Made by a program: the position numbers and the translations under genes. The notes below the pieces were generated by a model. It saw only the letters and a program-made list of their open reading frames with translations, had not been told where the DNA came from and ran no database searches. A stretch of DNA of 64,000 nucleotides from Saccharibacillus deserti (GTDB lineage Bacteria > Bacillota > Bacilli > Paenibacillales > Paenibacillaceae): positions 124,001-188,000 of the forward strand of contig NZ_JABJVN010000002.1 of the NCBI RefSeq assembly GCF_013618475.1. The letters are read 5' to 3'. The first letter of the stretch is position 1, and the number at the start of each line of letters is the position of its first letter. This document shows positions 26,100-33,754 of the stretch, in pieces.

Positions 26100-27359
26100 G
26101 TGGGTTTCCCCGAACTTTTTTCTGGGCCTTACAGCCTAATAACGGGTTTTGTTTTTTGGTATCCTTTCGCAATGGCGCTTTTTTGGATGGCAGGCTCTCT
26201 TCTTTTTCTTAAAACGAAAGAATCCAAAAACGATTCTTTGAACATCGAAGAAATCGATTGGCCCATGGTCAGCATATTGGTTCCATGCTATAACGAAGAA
26301 GATACGGTCGAAGAGACCGTCCGCAACCTTACCGGACTTTCTTATCCGAAAAAAGAAATCATCTTGATCAACGACGGTTCGAAAGACGGCACGGCCGACA
26401 TCATCAAAAGATTGTCGGAAGAATACGAAATGGTCAGAGCCATTCAACTTCATGAAAACCGCGGCAAAGCGAATGCCCTGCAAGTCGGCTTATTCGCCTC
26501 CAGATCCGAATACCTCATTTGCGTCGACTCCGACGCCCTCCTTGCCGATACAGCCCCCTATTATTTGATTCGTCACTTCTTTAAAGGCGGAGAAAGACTC
26601 GGAGCCGTCACAGGGAATCCCGCTATCCGCAATCGCAACAATCTGCTCAGCCGGATGCAACTGGTCGAGTACGCTTCGATCATCGGAGCGATCAAGCGGA
26701 CGCAAAGGCTGCTCGGAAAAGTCATGACCGTTTCCGGAGTCGTGGTCGCTTTCCGCAAAAAAGCGCTCGTGGACGTAGGTCTGTGGGACCGCGACATGAT
26801 CACCGAAGACATCGCGGTCAGTTGGAAACTCCAAAAACGCTTTTGGGACGTTCGTTACGAACCGCAGGCCATTTGTTGGATGCTCGTGCCCGAAACCTTA
26901 TCCGGCATTTGGAAACAGCGCGTCCGCTGGGCGCAGGGCGGCCAAGAAGTCATTCTCCGCCATTGGAAAATCTTGTTCAGTTGGAAGCAGCGCAGAATGT
27001 GGCTCATTTACCTCGAACAATGGATCAGCATCCTGTGGGCCTTCAGCTGGCTTTTTGTCACGCTGTTATTGCTGTTCACGGCCGACACGGTAAAAGATAC
27101 TCTCCTCTGGTTTACGCTCACTTCGTTCGCGTTGGTATTCATCAGTTTGATCCAATTGCTTGTCGCGCTTGGGATCGACTCCCACTATAACCGTGTACTG
27201 AAATACTATTTCTGGGCAGCATGGTACCCGGCCATCTATTGGATGGTTAATACATTCGTCGTCATGGCGGCTGTTCCTCGGGCTATTTCATCGCGTCTGA
27301 AAGGAGGTTACGCCGTATGGAACAGTCCGGACCGCGGCATGAAGAAGAAAGCTTCCTGA
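26100..27359 (+). CDS. pgaC: Poly-N-acetylglucosamine-synthase-type family 2 glycosyltransferase
   Basis: The 419-residue protein starts at GTG 26100 after AGGAGG. A membrane helix (about 12-35) precedes the GT2 domain with SILVPCYNEEDTVEETV, INDGSKDGTAD, the DxD-type VDSDALL, a TGNPAIRN acceptor motif, ITEDIAVSWKL (TED) and the processive QRVRWAQGG (QxxRW). Two to four C-terminal membrane helices follow. The set matches PgaC/IcaA, which polymerise UDP-GlcNAc into beta-1,6-poly-GlcNAc for biofilm matrix. The next gene is PgaD-like. No deacetylase (PgaB/IcaB) or porin is present. The 5' part is more A/T-rich than neighbours. Another beta-glycan product cannot be excluded. Confidence 0.85.
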   Translation: MGFPELFSGPYSLITGFVFWYPFAMALFWMAGSLLFLKTKESKNDSLNIEEIDWPMVSILVPCYNEEDTVEETVRNLTGLSYPKKEIILINDGSKDGTADIIKRLSEEYEMVRAIQLHENRGKANALQVGLFASRSEYLICVDSDALLADTAPYYLIRHFFKGGERLGAVTGNPAIRNRNNLLSRMQLVEYASIIGAIKRTQRLLGKVMTVSGVVVAFRKKALVDVGLWDRDMITEDIAVSWKLQKRFWDVRYEPQAICWMLVPETLSGIWKQRVRWAQGGQEVILRHWKILFSWKQRRMWLIYLEQWISILWAFSWLFVTLLLLFTADTVKDTLLWFTLTSFALVFISLIQLLVALGIDSHYNRVLKYYFWAAWYPAIYWMVNTFVVMAAVPRAISSRLKGGYAVWNSPDRGMKKKAS

Positions 27360-27775
27360 TCGTAGGCAATCGATCTCGGCTTCGCACCTGCCTCGATTTT
27401 GTTTTTTCATCGATCTTTTGGGTGTACGGCTTGGTCGTGGCCTTTTTTTTCTTGTCGGCCACTTTGGGACTGCATAACGATCTAACAAGAGCGCTGCATG
27501 CTTTATTTCATACGATAGATCAAGACGTTCGCAATCTGGTTATCCTGGCCGCCAGCATTTTTGTTCTGTTTTACGCGGTACTTTACATCAACCGTCTATA
27601 CAACAAAAAAAGATTTGGTACCTTGCGAAGACGAACCTATCCGACTCCCGTCGATAATCTGGAACTCCAAACGCTGGGGCTGCTGGATTTGGAAACAATC
27701 GAGAGATTGCAAACCGAGGATTACACCGTTTTCGAGACGAATCCGATCATGGCGCTAGGAAGTAAAAAGCCGTAA
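27317..27775 (+). CDS. pgaD: PgaD-like membrane subunit
   Basis: The 152-residue protein overlaps the pgaC end by 43 bases, with an AAAGGAGG site inside pgaC. Two membrane helices (about 28-48 and 70-93) are followed by YINRLYNKKRFGTLRRR, a layout and motif like PgaD. PgaD forms the membrane complex with PgaC and binds c-di-GMP at the interface in Gram-negative bacteria. PgaD in a Gram-positive without IcaD/B/C is less usual, so the symbol rests on layout and context. Confidence 0.65.
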   Translation: MEQSGPRHEEESFLIVGNRSRLRTCLDFVFSSIFWVYGLVVAFFFLSATLGLHNDLTRALHALFHTIDQDVRNLVILAASIFVLFYAVLYINRLYNKKRFGTLRRRTYPTPVDNLELQTLGLLDLETIERLQTEDYTVFETNPIMALGSKKP

Positions 27776-27870
27776 TCGAAAGAATGGTCGTTTGGCTGAC
27801 TGCCCCCGCATTCGGTTTACCGTCCGTATGCGCACGCTAAAACTACGGATTCTTCAAGTTCGGTACATCT

Positions 27871-27914
27871 AAGGAGATCAACGGCTGCCAAACAAGCCGT
27901 TTGTCTCCTTTTTT
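27871..27914 (+). terminator. Terminator of pgaCD
   Basis: aaggagatcaacggct pairs with agccgtttgtctcctt (one mismatch) and is followed by TTTTTT. Confidence 0.85.
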
Positions 27915-27990
27915 GCGTCCGAATAACAAAATTCGATCGAAAGCCCTGGCCAAATTCGCTGTTGTGGATTTTTAGCGTGCCGAAGCCGGA

Positions 27991-28101
27991 GATTTTGCGA
28001 AATTCGATGGAAATCGCTCGCGGGAAACCTTTCGATCCCGGCAGAACCGTTCCGGAATCGAAAGCTCTGAATGAAGCCGCTTTGTGGATTTTTACAAAAT
28101 C
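27991..28101. repeat. 110-nt palindromic structured repeat, copy 1
   Basis: Outer arms GATTTTG and CAAAATC enclose AATCGCTCGC-GGGAAACC, a hairpin TTTCGAT-c-CCGG / CCGG-a-ATCGAAA, and AGCTCTGAATGAAG. The order and conserved blocks match copy 2 at 60161-60269, while the hairpin arms differ in a compensatory way. A partial copy of the 3' half (ATCGAAAGCCCTG ... TTGTGGATTTTTA) lies 120 bases upstream at 27935-27974. Confidence 0.75.
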
Positions 28102-28181
28102 TTTGACTATGATAAGAAGAGATCTTTTGCAGGCGATATATTTAGTTTACATAAGGACAGAAATCAGGGGGCAAGAGAGAA

Positions 28182-29414
28182 ATGGATGCATTTAGAGAAA
28201 AGCTGGAACAATATGCGGAACTGGTCGTAAAGGTAGGGGTCAATATCCAAAAAGGCCAGGTGCTGCATCTGCAATCGCCGATCGAGGCGGCGGAGTTCGC
28301 GCGGCTCGTCGTCCAAAAGGCATACGAAGCGGGAGCGAAATACGTCGAGGTCGAATGGGAAGACGAAGCGTCGACCCGGCTGCGGTACGAATACGCGTCG
28401 GAAGACACGTTCGATTATTATCCGGCTTTCAAAGCGGAAGCGCTGGAAAAGCTGGCCGAAGGCGGCGGGGCGGTCATGCATATCAAAGTGCCCGATCCCG
28501 AACTGTACCGCGGCCTACCGTCTTCGCGCGTAGCCCGGGCGACCAAAGCGGCCGCCGCGGCGCGCAAAGGCTATCAGCAGTTCGTGCGTTCGAACCGCCT
28601 CTCCTGGTGCCTAATCAAAGCTCCGACCCGCGCGTGGGCCAATAAGGTGTTCGCCGACCTGCCGGAAGAAGAGCGCATCGACGCGATGTGGGACACCATT
28701 TTCCGAATGAACCGGGTAGGCGAAGGCAATGCGGTCGAGAATTGGCGCAGCCATATCGAGACGCTCAAAGTCATGCAGGGCAAGCTCAATGACAAGAAGT
28801 ACAAAAGCCTGCACTACCGCGCTCCGGGCACGGATCTCAAAGTCGAGCTGGCACAGGATCATCTCTGGCTGGGCGGCGGGGATACGACCGAATCGGGCGT
28901 TTACTTCGTAGCCAATATGCCGACCGAAGAGGTCTACACGATGCCGAACCGTACCGGCGTAAACGGCACAGTCACCTCGACGATGCCGCTGAATCTGAAC
29001 GGACGCCTGGTCGAACGCCTGTCGCTCACTTTCGAAAACGGACGCGTTGTCCATTACGACGCACAGTCCGGACGCGAGCATCTGGAGTCGCTTCTCGATA
29101 CGGACGAAGGCGCGAAATATCTCGGCGAAGTGGCGCTCGTGCCGTTCGATTCGCCGATCTCGCGGCTGAACCGCGTGTTTTACAATACGGGAATCGACGA
29201 GAACGCGTCCTGCCATTTCGCGCTCGGCAGCTGCTATCCGGTCAACATGCAGGGCGGGACGGAGCTGTCGCAGAACGAACTGCTGGCGCGCGGCGGCAAT
29301 TCGAGTCTGACCCATGTCGATTTCATGGTAGGGTCGGATCAGCTGGATATTGACGGGGAGCTGCCTGACGGAAGCATCGAACCGGTATTCCGCGCAGGCC
29401 GTTGGACGATTTGA
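28182..29414 (+). CDS. Aminopeptidase, M29 (AmpS/AmpT) family
   Basis: The 410-residue protein matches thermophilic-aminopeptidase M29 enzymes: MDAFREKLEQYAELVVKVGVNIQKGQ at the N-terminus. The metal ligands come from E in NMPTEEVYTMPNR, H/Y/D near FENGRVVHYDA, and H in NASCHFALGSCYPV, then SLTHVDFMVGSD. M29 enzymes are cytosolic dimeric Co/Zn metallopeptidases that remove N-terminal residues. The ATG follows a GGGGGCAAGAG site. It is a single gene; the GpsB-like gene starts 83 bases on. Confidence 0.94.
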   Translation: MDAFREKLEQYAELVVKVGVNIQKGQVLHLQSPIEAAEFARLVVQKAYEAGAKYVEVEWEDEASTRLRYEYASEDTFDYYPAFKAEALEKLAEGGGAVMHIKVPDPELYRGLPSSRVARATKAAAAARKGYQQFVRSNRLSWCLIKAPTRAWANKVFADLPEEERIDAMWDTIFRMNRVGEGNAVENWRSHIETLKVMQGKLNDKKYKSLHYRAPGTDLKVELAQDHLWLGGGDTTESGVYFVANMPTEEVYTMPNRTGVNGTVTSTMPLNLNGRLVERLSLTFENGRVVHYDAQSGREHLESLLDTDEGAKYLGEVALVPFDSPISRLNRVFYNTGIDENASCHFALGSCYPVNMQGGTELSQNELLARGGNSSLTHVDFMVGSDQLDIDGELPDGSIEPVFRAGRWTI

Positions 29415-29497
29415 ATTTTGGTTTTGCAAAATCTTTTAATTAAAAATCGATCAATTGGCAGGCCAAATATGATACATTAAACAGAGGAGGGATGGGC

Positions 29498-29911
29498 ATG
29501 GAAGAGCAGTATCAGCGTCAGCTCGAGGAGCAGAAACGCCTGTTCAGGCAGCTCGGCATCAAGCTCGACGCTTTGCAAATTCATGAGAAGGATTTTCCCG
29601 TCAAAATGCGCGGGTATACGAAAGAGGACGTCGATGCTTTTCTGGACGACATCATTCTCGATTACGAGCGGTTCTATCAGGTCATCTCGGATTTGCTGGA
29701 CAAGTACAACGCGCTGCAGCGCCGTCAGGGTTACGACTTGGAGAAGAAAGATGCCGAGATCGCGCGTTTGATGGAAAAAGCGAAAGTTCAGGATTATCTG
29801 GTGGACCGGCGTATCGTGGAAGAAGCCGTGCAGGACATGGAACGCACGCTGCAGGCGGCCAAGCGCCGGATGCGTCCGGGCGCAGGAGATGCGTATTCCG
29901 ATCCTTATTGA
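29498..29911 (+). CDS. DivIVA/GpsB-family cell division protein
   Basis: The start at ATG 29498 ([11 protein letters not shown]) is preferred over 29492 because AGAGGAGG is 7 bases before it and only 1 before the other. Residues about 25-55 carry the membrane-binding DivIVA/GpsB motif ([31 protein letters not shown]). A coiled coil follows (about 55-95), then a helical C-terminal part ([17 protein letters not shown]). GpsB coordinates PBP1 and division septum. Length (137) is longer than B. subtilis GpsB (98), so it may be a GpsB-like paralogue. Confidence 0.86.
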   Translation: MEEQYQRQLEEQKRLFRQLGIKLDALQIHEKDFPVKMRGYTKEDVDAFLDDIILDYERFYQVISDLLDKYNALQRRQGYDLEKKDAEIARLMEKAKVQDYLVDRRIVEEAVQDMERTLQAAKRRMRPGAGDAYSDPY

Positions 29912-30025
29912 GCGGAATCGGGCAGGACGTTTCGGCAGTCCGCCCAAGGCCGCAGGCGGCGTTATCGCACGTATATCCATCCGCACGGACGGTCCCGTCC
30001 CCGAACCCGAGAGGAGAATGCGGAT

Positions 30026-30346
30026 ATGGAACGAATCGAAAGCCTGGAACAATATAACGAACAGATCGGCGGGGAGAAACTGACCGTCATCAAGTTCGAT
30101 ACGAACTGGTGCCCGGACTGCAAAAACCTGGACCGGTTCATCGGCGGCATTATCGAGAAGAACGCGGACAAAGACTTTTTCGCAATGGATGCGGAGAAGT
30201 TCCAGGAGATCGCGGAATCGAACGAAGTACGCGGCATTCCGAGCCTGCTCGTGTTCAAGAACGGCGAGAAAATCGCCCATCTGCACAGCAAGTTCGCGAA
30301 GACGCCGACACAGGTGTCCGAGTATCTGGAGTCGATCGGCAAGTAA
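30026..30346 (+). CDS. Thioredoxin-family protein with WCPDC site
   Basis: The 106-residue protein has one thioredoxin fold with redox site FDTNWCPDCKN (C29, C32) and the cis-proline loop RGIPSLLVFKNGE. CPDC differs from the CGPC of classical thioredoxin and is more typical of YtpP/ybbN-like or low-potential variants. Membership in a reductase pathway is inferred. GAGAGGAGAA precedes the ATG. There is no signal peptide. Confidence 0.9.
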   Translation: MERIESLEQYNEQIGGEKLTVIKFDTNWCPDCKNLDRFIGGIIEKNADKDFFAMDAEKFQEIAESNEVRGIPSLLVFKNGEKIAHLHSKFAKTPTQVSEYLESIGK

Positions 30347-30405
30347 ATCAAGGTTCGAAGAGTCTCGGTTCGGCCCAGGCCGGAGCGGCAGGCATTTCGA
30401 AGAAA

Positions 30406-30431
30406 GGGCGGCCTCCGGCCGTCCTTTTTTT
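30406..30431 (+). terminator. Terminator after the thioredoxin gene
   Basis: gggcggcc pairs with ggccgtcc (one G-U) around a 3-base loop, followed by seven T. Confidence 0.75.
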
Positions 30432-30491
30432 GCGTGGAGATCGATGCGGGAGGCGTGCCGGCGAAGCGGCGAAATTTTTTGACCGAAAAAG

Positions 30492-30515
30492 GAACCGATT
30501 TCCGCACTTGCGAGT
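30492..30515 (+). promoter_or_regulatory. Candidate ECF-type promoter, module 1
   Basis: GAAC (30492-30495), 15 bases, CGAGT (30511-30515). The same GAAC-N15-NNAGT arrangement precedes modules 2 and 3, with similar following bases (TCTTAT/CTCTATAA). Confidence 0.6.
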
Positions 30516-30563
30516 TCTTATGGGCGAGTGATCACTACAGAGGGGCAAAGGAAGTGAACGACG

Positions 30564-31097
30564 TTGGAGGATAAAGAGCTGTTCGAGACCTATAAAGAGC
30601 CGGTATACCATTATTGTCTGTATATGCTGCGCAATCGTACGGACGCGGAAGACGTCTGCCAGGAAGTGTTCGTCAAGGCGCTGCTGGCGGACCGAAACGG
30701 GATCGACTATCTCAAAGCCTGGCTGATGAAAATCGCGGCCAACGAGTGCCATTCGCTGGTGCGGCGCAGAACGAACGGCCGGATGAAGGAAAAGCGGGCT
30801 TTTGGGCTTAATCTGCCGCTGCGCTTGCCGCAGTCGGTGGAGCAGACCTACGAACGTACCGAGACGTCGGGCGAATTCGAGGATATGCTGGACCGGCTCA
30901 AGCCGAAGCTGCGCGAAGCGCTGCTGCTGTATTATATGGCGGATCTGTCGACAGCCGAGACGGCGCAGGCGCTGGATGTGCCGGTCGGAACCGCGAAATC
31001 GAGAATCAGCCGGGGACTCAAAGCCTTAAAAAAGCTGACGGAAAAAGAACCGGCGCCGCCGGAGAAAGAAGGTGACGTTCATGCTTCGAGTTACTGA
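30564..31097 (+). CDS. ECF RNA polymerase sigma factor, module 1
   Basis: The 177-residue protein starts at TTG 30564 (M-EDKELFETYKEP), in line with MDDLELFEHYK and MVDDNTLFITYK of its two paralogues. Region 2 reads YCLYMLRNRTDAEDVCQEVFVKALL. Region 4 reads LREALLLYYMADLSTAETAQALDVPVGTAKSRI with SRGLKALKK. ECF factors direct RNA polymerase to stress promoters. It overlaps the DUF4179 gene by 17 bases from the preferred start of that gene, the usual sigma/anti-sigma coupling. Confidence 0.92.
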   Translation: MEDKELFETYKEPVYHYCLYMLRNRTDAEDVCQEVFVKALLADRNGIDYLKAWLMKIAANECHSLVRRRTNGRMKEKRAFGLNLPLRLPQSVEQTYERTETSGEFEDMLDRLKPKLREALLLYYMADLSTAETAQALDVPVGTAKSRISRGLKALKKLTEKEPAPPEKEGDVHASSY

Positions 31098-32901
31098 CAA
31101 GGAGACCGAACAGAAACTGCGTGGGCTGCGCAAAGAAAATCCGAATTACGACGCGATGTGGAACCGGATTCGGCTGGAAGCGGACAAGCGGGAATCGGGC
31201 TGGCAGGAACACCGGCCACAGCCGCAGCCGCGCCGTACCCGCCGGAAATGGACCATGCCGGCCGCATGCGCTTCGCTGGCGGCCGTGATTGCGCTCGGAG
31301 CCGCGGCTTCGCAGGGCTACTTTGAGAGCCTGGTTCCGGAAGTCCAATCGGCGCCGCTCGGCCAGTCGGTCGGGGTGCAGGCGGAAGCGGAAGGCATTGT
31401 CCTGAAGCTGAATAACGTCGTGCAGGGAACCGACCGCAGCTTCGGCGAGAGCGAAGCCAAAGGCAAGATGATGCTGGATTTCTCGCTCGGCGGTTTCGGC
31501 AGCGAGGATCTTCAGGTTGCAGGATTCGACCGCTCGTCGATCACCGATCTGGATACGGGAAAGAAGCTTGAACTCAGTATGGGCGAGTTCAATACGGACG
31601 ATGTTCGCAGCATTGAAGATTGGGAAACCGGCCGGACGCTGAATACGTCGGCCCGGGTGACCGGCGACTTCAATCAAGCCGAAGGTCCGCATCGCTACCG
31701 CCTGGAGGTGTCCGACCTGTACATGATCCGCCGAACCACGGTGCCGGTCAAAGGCAAAGTCAAGCTGGGCGAAGAATATACGGTGCTGCCCGATCAAGAC
31801 TTCAAAATGAAAATTACGGATATTCGGTGGGACAAGAAGCAGGGGCTGCTGCATATCAAGTTCAGGCCGAACGAAAATATGCCGAAGCTCGAGGCGCAGG
31901 ATGATACGCTGCTGGCCATGGATCGCGGCAATTCGGTCGGATTGAAGCTCGGCGACCGTGAAATCGGATGGTCCAGTTGGTCGGAGGGGTCAGAGACCAC
32001 GGAAGTCGAGGGATCGTACAGCGTCAAGGGGATAACGGAAGATCAACTCTCCGACATGACGATGACCTTCACCTACGCCGAACCGGTGCGGGTCGTCGAA
32101 GGGCCCTGGACGCTCGACTTTGCGCTCGATCCGTCCAAAGCCGCAGTCCCGACGGAAACGGTACCGGTCGAAGACGACTCCGCCCTGACCGGGCAGACCG
32201 GTTGGAAGCTGGGAGATGCAATGCTTGACGCTTACGGCGTTACCATTCCGATCGACCGGGGAACCGACGATCGTTTGCTGCGGGACGGGCAGATCGTCAA
32301 TTACGGAAACATTACCCTGACGGACGGAGAAGTGACCACTTCCGGCTCGCAGGACCCCACTCCGGACATGAGGATGAACCAATACCGGTCCGACGAGCAG
32401 GAATTCATCAAATTCGGTGTGCAGGGCATGATGCGAAATGGGAACGAAAACAAAATGACCTACGACTATTGGGAAAGCTACGATTTCCGCAACAAGCCTC
32501 TGACCGCGACATTCAGCGGCGCCTGGATCGCCCATATCGATCCCGATCGCTGGGTCTCCCTGGGCATTCCGACAGCGGAAGAGCGGACCGTCGCCGATAC
32601 GCTGGCCGACGGCAAAAAGGTTGAGTACATCGTTCACCGGAAAGGCAAGGACGTGTATGTGGCCATCAAAGTACCCGACTATGCCTCGCTGTACGAAGGC
32701 ACGCGTCTTCGGGTAGACGGCCGGGACTATGCCTACGACACGGAGCCGACGGAAGAAAATTCGATCCAGGATGCTCAAGGCAATTACAGCCGTGTAGATA
32801 TCTACCGCAATGTACCGGAAGGCGGGAAGTTCGAGATCAACCTTCTGGCTTACGGAACGGTCGACAACACCAAAGACGCCAAGGTCGTCATTCGCAAGTA
32901 A
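31081..32901 (+). CDS. DUF4179 membrane protein, likely anti-sigma factor, module 1
   Basis: The ATG at 31081 is preferred to GTG 31072 because GAAGGTGA lies 6 bases upstream, matching the sites used in modules 2 and 3. The 606-residue protein has a cytosolic head with PNYDAMWNRIRLEADKRESG (about residues 20-40), one membrane helix (about 62-85) and a large extracellular beta-rich region. That region holds DUF4179 (about 90-220) and a distal domain with WKLGDAMLDAYGVTIPIDR. By position it should bind its sigma factor in the cytosol and sense an outside signal. No zinc-binding HxxxCxxC is present. A terminator follows. Confidence 0.83.
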   Translation: MLRVTDKETEQKLRGLRKENPNYDAMWNRIRLEADKRESGWQEHRPQPQPRRTRRKWTMPAACASLAAVIALGAAASQGYFESLVPEVQSAPLGQSVGVQAEAEGIVLKLNNVVQGTDRSFGESEAKGKMMLDFSLGGFGSEDLQVAGFDRSSITDLDTGKKLELSMGEFNTDDVRSIEDWETGRTLNTSARVTGDFNQAEGPHRYRLEVSDLYMIRRTTVPVKGKVKLGEEYTVLPDQDFKMKITDIRWDKKQGLLHIKFRPNENMPKLEAQDDTLLAMDRGNSVGLKLGDREIGWSSWSEGSETTEVEGSYSVKGITEDQLSDMTMTFTYAEPVRVVEGPWTLDFALDPSKAAVPTETVPVEDDSALTGQTGWKLGDAMLDAYGVTIPIDRGTDDRLLRDGQIVNYGNITLTDGEVTTSGSQDPTPDMRMNQYRSDEQEFIKFGVQGMMRNGNENKMTYDYWESYDFRNKPLTATFSGAWIAHIDPDRWVSLGIPTAEERTVADTLADGKKVEYIVHRKGKDVYVAIKVPDYASLYEGTRLRVDGRDYAYDTEPTEENSIQDAQGNYSRVDIYRNVPEGGKFEINLLAYGTVDNTKDAKVVIRK

Positions 32902-32912
32902 AGAAGCAGTCG

Positions 32913-32952
32913 AAGAACGTCCGGGTCTTGCGACCCGGACGTTCTTTTTTTA
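32913..32952 (+). terminator. Terminator of module 1
   Basis: agaacgtccgggtc pairs perfectly with gacccggacgttct around a short loop, then seven T. Confidence 0.92.
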
Positions 32953-33118
32953 CGTCACAGCAATAGGAGAGTTCAAAAGGCGGGTGAGCCTATGGTCGTT
33001 ATTCCTCCGATTGTGGCTATGTCTGGACAGGCGCATTCCTCACTGCGGTTTTTGCGGGAAGATCCGTATTCGAACGAAAGTATATTCCCGGCGGCTTTTT
33101 GGTGTGCAGGGCAAACGG

Positions 33119-33142
33119 GAACCTCTTCGCGGTTTCGTCAGT
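33119..33142 (+). promoter_or_regulatory. Candidate ECF-type promoter, module 2
   Basis: GAAC (33119-33122), 15 bases, TCAGT (33138-33142), followed by CCTCTATAAG, nearly the same tail as module 3. Confidence 0.55.
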
Positions 33143-33220
33143 CCTCTATAAGAAGCGCGCGCTCATTCATCATTCCATGGGCAGGGAGGCAATCGGAAAT
33201 CGATAAGGATGTGAGGGGAA

Positions 33221-33754
33221 ATGGACGACCTGGAGTTGTTCGAACATTATAAGACCACCGTGTACCGGTACTGTCTGTATATGCTCAAAAATAAAGGCGA
33301 TGCGGAAGACGTCTGTCAGGAAGTGTTCGTCAAAGCGATGCTGGCGGACCGGCGCGAGCTGCACAGCGAGAAGGCCTGGCTGCTGCGGATCGCGGCGAAC
33401 GAATGCCACGGGCTGACCCGCCGCAGAAGCCGGGGCCGGGAGAAAGAGCAGGAAGCTTTTCTTCAGACAGCTCCGCTGCACGTTATGCAGTCGGTCGAAA
33501 GCGGCTACGAGCGCAGGGAAACGAAGACGGAATTCGGCCTGCTGCTAAAAGAGGTCAAGCCCAGGTTCCGGGAAGTGCTGCTGCTGTATTATATGGCGGA
33601 TCTGCCTATGGCGGAAGTCGCCGAGATGCTGAATCTGCCGCTCGGAACCGTCAAATCCAGACTGAACCGGGGATTGAAATCGTTAAAAAAGCGGATGGAA
33701 GAAGCGGATCGACCATCGAAAAAAGGGAGTGAGTTCCATGTCTCGAATTATTGA
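33221..33754 (+). CDS. ECF RNA polymerase sigma factor, module 2
   Basis: The 177-residue protein has region 2 (YCLYMLKNKGDAEDVCQEVF) and region 4 (PRFREVLLLYYMADLPMAEVAEMLNLPLGTVKSRLN). It is a clear paralogue of the module 1 and module 3 sigma factors and differs most in the linker between them. ATG 33221 follows GTGAGGGGAA. It overlaps its DUF4179 gene by 17 bases. Confidence 0.92.
   Translation: MDDLELFEHYKTTVYRYCLYMLKNKGDAEDVCQEVFVKAMLADRRELHSEKAWLLRIAANECHGLTRRRSRGREKEQEAFLQTAPLHVMQSVESGYERRETKTEFGLLLKEVKPRFREVLLLYYMADLPMAEVAEMLNLPLGTVKSRLNRGLKSLKKRMEEADRPSKKGSEFHVSNY

Larger units (their letters stand above)
27776..28181. other. 406-bp gap with terminator and 110-nt structured repeat
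   Basis: The gap holds the pgaCD terminator (27871-27914), an eroded 3' half-copy of a structured repeat (27935-27974) and one full copy (27991-28101). There is no convincing ORF. The aminopeptidase starts 80 bases after the repeat. Confidence 0.7.
32902..33220. other. 319-bp gap between modules 1 and 2
   Basis: It holds a strong terminator at 32913-32952 (agaacgtccgggtc pairing with gacccggacgttct, then T7) and the module 2 promoter candidate at 33119-33142. I see no gene between them. Confidence 0.6.
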
